From an uncultured Caulobacteraceae bacterium (lineage in GTDB: Bacteria; Pseudomonadota; Alphaproteobacteria; Caulobacterales; TH1-2): 17,314 nucleotides of DNA. Both the position numbers and the translations under genes were made by a program. Below the pieces are notes generated by a model. That model was given only the letters and a program-made list of their open reading frames with translations, had not been told where the DNA came from and searched no databases. The stretch lies in the NCBI GenBank assembly GCA_937967425.1, contig CALBST010000155.1, positions 1-17,314 of the forward strand, in the 5' to 3' direction. This document shows, in pieces, positions 15,211 through 17,314 of the stretch (within the stretch, counting starts at the first letter, position 1; every line of letters starts with the position of its first letter).

Positions 15211-16953
15211 ATGCTGCGCAACACTCGGCGCGCGGGCTTCCTAGCTTGCGCGATACTCCTCGCCGCGTGCGCGTCTCAGTCTGCGGACAACGCGCAAACG
15301 GCTCAAGAAGACCAGATCGTCATCACCGGCACACGCACCGAGCGACAAGACTTCGAATCCGCATCGCCGGTCACGACACCGGATCAACGCGTTTTGCCAA
15401 TGGCGCCACCCCCGCCGCCGCCGTCGCGGGCGCGCGCCGCGCTCAGCGGCATCGTCGGCGGCACTTACGCGCAATCCGCGCCACAGCCGATGCCAGGGAC
15501 CGTCGACCGCGAGAATTACGAAGATGTCGACACCAACCCAATCCGGGCTGTTTCGACTGATCCGGTCTCAACCTTCTCGATCGATGTCGACACCGCATCG
15601 TACTCGAATGTACGCCGCCTGCTGAATTCCGGACGCCTGCCGCCGCAGGACGCCGTGCGCACCGAAGAGCTGATCAATTATTTCCGCTACGATTACCCGC
15701 TGCCGCAATCGCGCGAACAGCCCTTCTCCACCAACGTGACGGTTGCGCCTTCGCCCTGGGCCGACGGCCGCCAACTCGTGCACATTGGCTTACAAGGCTA
15801 CAACATCGTGCCGCGCGAGCGCCCGCCGCTCAATCTCACGCTGCTGCTCGATGTCTCCGGCTCAATGTCGGCGGCCAACAAGCTGCCGCTCGTCATTCAA
15901 AGCATGCGTATGCTGGTCGAACAGCTGACGGCGCGCGATCGCGTCGCCATCGTCGTCTATGCAGGCGCCGCCGGCGCGGTGCTTGAGCCGACGCCCGGCA
16001 ACGAACGCGGCCGCATCATCGCCGCGCTCGAAAACCTGCAAGCTGGCGGCTCTACCGCGGGCGGCGAAGGCCTCCGCCTCGCCTACGCGCTGACCGAGCA
16101 GAACTTCCGCCAAGGCAGCGTTAACCGCGTCATCATCGCCACCGACGGCGACTTCAACGTCGGCATCAACAACCCGCAAGAGCTCGAAGACTTCGTCGAG
16201 CGCAAGCGCGACACTGGCATCTACCTTTCAGTGCTTGGTTTCGGCGGCGGCAATTACAACGACGCCTTGATGCAAAGGCTGGCGCAGAACGGCAACGGCG
16301 TCGCCGCTTACATCGACACACTGAACGAAGCCCGCCGCGTGCTGCGCGACGAGATGGCCTCGAACATGTTCACGATCGCCAACGACGTGAAGATCCAAGT
16401 CGAGTTCAATCCCGCACGCGTCGCCGAATATCGCCTCATCGGCTACGAAACCCGCATGTTGAATCGCGAGGACTTCAACAATGATCGCGTCGACGCTGGC
16501 GAAATCGGCGCAGGCCATTCGGTGACCGCGATCTATGAGATCGTCCCAGTTGGCGGGCGCACCTTCAACGATCCGCTGCGCTATCAGCAGGAAGCGGCGC
16601 CCACCGGCACGGCCAGCGAAATCGCCTTCCTGCGCATCCGCTACAAACTGCCAGGCCAAGACACCTCACGCCTGATCGAGCGCCCGATCACCGACCGCGA
16701 CGCGGTCCGCGACATCGCCCAAGCGCCGGAATCGACACGTTGGGCCGCGGCCGTCGCCGGCTACGGCCAATTGCTGCGCCACGATCAATTCCTGCGCAGC
16801 GGCTACGGCTACGACGATGTCATCAGCCTCGCGCAATCGGCCCGCGGCCGCGATGAATTCGGCTGGCGCGCCGAATTCATCCAACTCGCCCGCGCCGCCC
16901 AAAGCGCCGCGGCTCTGCCAACGGCGCAGAACGCACGTCCTGGAGGTCACTAA
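15211..16953 (+). CDS. VWA-domain lipoprotein, YfbK-like, with TonB-plug-like N-terminal motif
   Basis: A 580-residue envelope protein. The signal ends in lipobox LLAAC (Cys20). Residues 33-55 read EDQIVITGTRTERQDF then ESASPVT, which strongly resembles the start of TonB-dependent receptor plugs ('.eIVVTGsR..r.d.esaSPVt'). A proline-rich linker follows (64-73). Then comes the YfbK-type N-terminal region (FSIDVDTASYSNVRRLLNSG) and a von Willebrand A domain from about 207, with the metal-ion site Asp214-x-Ser216-x-Ser218 (LLLDVSGSMS) and VIIATDGDFNVG near 308-320. A C-terminal DUF3520-like domain completes it (ITDRDAVRDIAQ, AAVAGYGQLLR). VWA domains bind protein partners through a divalent cation. 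YfbK itself has no settled role. The start is fixed by GGGAGGG 8 nt upstream. The gene is monocistronic as far as can be seen. Confidence 0.92.
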   Translation: MLRNTRRAGFLACAILLAACASQSADNAQTAQEDQIVITGTRTERQDFESASPVTTPDQRVLPMAPPPPPPSRARAALSGIVGGTYAQSAPQPMPGTVDRENYEDVDTNPIRAVSTDPVSTFSIDVDTASYSNVRRLLNSGRLPPQDAVRTEELINYFRYDYPLPQSREQPFSTNVTVAPSPWADGRQLVHIGLQGYNIVPRERPPLNLTLLLDVSGSMSAANKLPLVIQSMRMLVEQLTARDRVAIVVYAGAAGAVLEPTPGNERGRIIAALENLQAGGSTAGGEGLRLAYALTEQNFRQGSVNRVIIATDGDFNVGINNPQELEDFVERKRDTGIYLSVLGFGGGNYNDALMQRLAQNGNGVAAYIDTLNEARRVLRDEMASNMFTIANDVKIQVEFNPARVAEYRLIGYETRMLNREDFNNDRVDAGEIGAGHSVTAIYEIVPVGGRTFNDPLRYQQEAAPTGTASEIAFLRIRYKLPGQDTSRLIERPITDRDAVRDIAQAPESTRWAAAVAGYGQLLRHDQFLRSGYGYDDVISLAQSARGRDEFGWRAEFIQLARAAQSAAALPTAQNARPGGH

Positions 16954-16963
16954 ACTAGCGACT

Positions 16964-17084
16964 CCCCGCCCCCTTGCGGGGCGGGGTTGGGGGCGGGGGG
17001 TAACGGCGGCGCCATTTCAAAACATCAGCGCCAACACCCCATCCGTCGCGCTCCGCGCGACACCTTCCCCGTGAAGGGGAAGGT
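16964..17084. repeat. Mosaic of palindromic GC-rich intergenic repeats
   Basis: Three hairpins occur in 121 bp. CCCCGCCCC/GGGGCGGGG (16964-16972, 16978-16986; 5-nt loop) comes first, then a G-rich run to about 17000. GTCGCGC/GCGCGAC follows (17045-17051, 17055-17061; TCC loop), directly abutting ACCTTCCCC/GGGGAAGGT (17062-17070, 17076-17084; GTGAA loop). I recognise these as the style of dispersed intergenic palindromes common in alphaproteobacterial genomes. The first may also end transcription of the VWA gene, whose stop is 10 bp upstream, but it lacks a T-run. The last one ends exactly where the truncated DUF559 ORF stops. Confidence 0.8.
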
Positions 17085-17252
17085 TCATCTTTGAGGCAAA
17101 TGCGCCAATGCCAGCGCGCAAATAGTTCGCGCCAGAAACCAGAGCGCCTCCTCCGCAGGCGTCATCGCCTTACGAAGACGCCGTGCGGTCAAGACTGCTC
17201 GATCGGATTTGAAACGTCCAGCGACGCCCGGCGGAGTTAGATCCTCACGCAC
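17085..17252 (-). pseudogene. Truncated DUF559 endonuclease-like ORF
   Basis: A 55-codon frame on the minus strand runs from GTG (17250-17252) to TGA (17085-17087). The part LTARRLRKAMTPAEEALWF (about residues 20-38) matches the N-terminal 'aR.LRr.MT.aE..LW..LR' signature of DUF559 proteins, which have a Vsr-like nuclease fold and are usually about 110-120 residues. What should follow ('..kFRRQ.pig.yivDF', carrying the catalytic residues) is absent: the frame continues ARTICALALAHLPQR and stops. The stop is immediately next to the palindromic repeat mosaic, so the 3' half was probably lost when a repeat joined here. There is no convincing ribosome site, and an in-frame TGA lies 9 bp before the GTG. 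I regard it as a remnant, not a working nuclease. Confidence 0.6.
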
Positions 17253-17261
17253 GGCGACAAA

Positions 17262-17314
17262 TCAAGCCGCCCAGACCAAGCGCACCGCGCCCTCTTCCGC
17301 CGCTTCCGTCAGCT
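17262..17314 (-). CDS. C-terminal end of an unidentified gene (partial)
   Basis: On the minus strand the right edge reads LTEAAEEGAVRLVWAA and then a TGA stop at 17262-17264. Codon use is GC-rich at third positions like the neighbours, and the residue mix looks like a genuine protein end, but 16 residues are too few to name a family. It would enter the window from the right, 9 bp upstream of the DUF559 remnant. Confidence 0.4.
   Translation of the reverse strand, partial: LTEAAEEGAVRLVWAA

Noticed and set aside
16817..17074. An 85-codon plus-strand frame running from the VWA gene end into the repeats
   Set aside because: Its second half translates the palindromic repeats (RPLAGRGWG-like), and its first half is another frame of the VWA gene. 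No ribosome site.

Overview
The window is GC-rich bacterial chromosome with a housekeeping gene set and looks alphaproteobacterial, probably Caulobacterales or a close relative. I base this on the family mix (SapC, DsbD/ScsB-type reductase, long HisRS, DUF885 and YfbK-like lipoproteins, a plug-like motif typical of TonB receptors) and on its GC-rich palindromic intergenic repeats. The taxon is an inference from gene content, not from a marker tree.

Layout, left to right. (1) The end of groES, a 133-bp gap filled by an inverted array of 7-bp repeats, then groEL and a strong terminator. (2) A divergent pair of unrecognised envelope genes: a small membrane-anchored protein with a PDZ-like segment (minus), and a Tat-signal-bearing member of the Ppx/GppA (ASKHA) fold (plus). 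(3) nhaA, preceded by a compact hairpin that may be a cation-sensing riboswitch. (4) A minus-strand pair in the order histidine ammonia-lyase-like enzyme, then hisS. (5) A tandem pair of small paralogous genes of unknown function (plus). (6) A minus-strand operon of dsbD/ScsB-type reductase and a redoxin lipoprotein, coupled by stop/start proximity. (7) A SapC-family gene (minus) divergent from a DUF885 lipoprotein with a metallopeptidase-like HE..GHH motif (plus). (8) A von Willebrand A (YfbK-like) lipoprotein with a TonB-receptor-like stretch near its N terminus. (9) A mosaic of palindromic repeats abutting a truncated DUF559 endonuclease-like ORF, and the last codons of an unidentified minus-strand gene at the right edge.

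Common themes are protein folding and envelope redox: GroES/GroEL folds cytoplasmic proteins, DsbD carries electrons across the membrane to a likely redoxin partner, and at least three predicted lipoproteins plus a Tat substrate populate the envelope. I see no complete mobile element, CRISPR array, tRNA, rRNA or phage. The best candidates for something undescribed are the divergent PDZ-like/Ppx-like pair, the tandem small paralogs, the nhaA leader hairpin, and the repeat mosaic that ends a DUF559 gene. Most of the window is ordinary chromosome.
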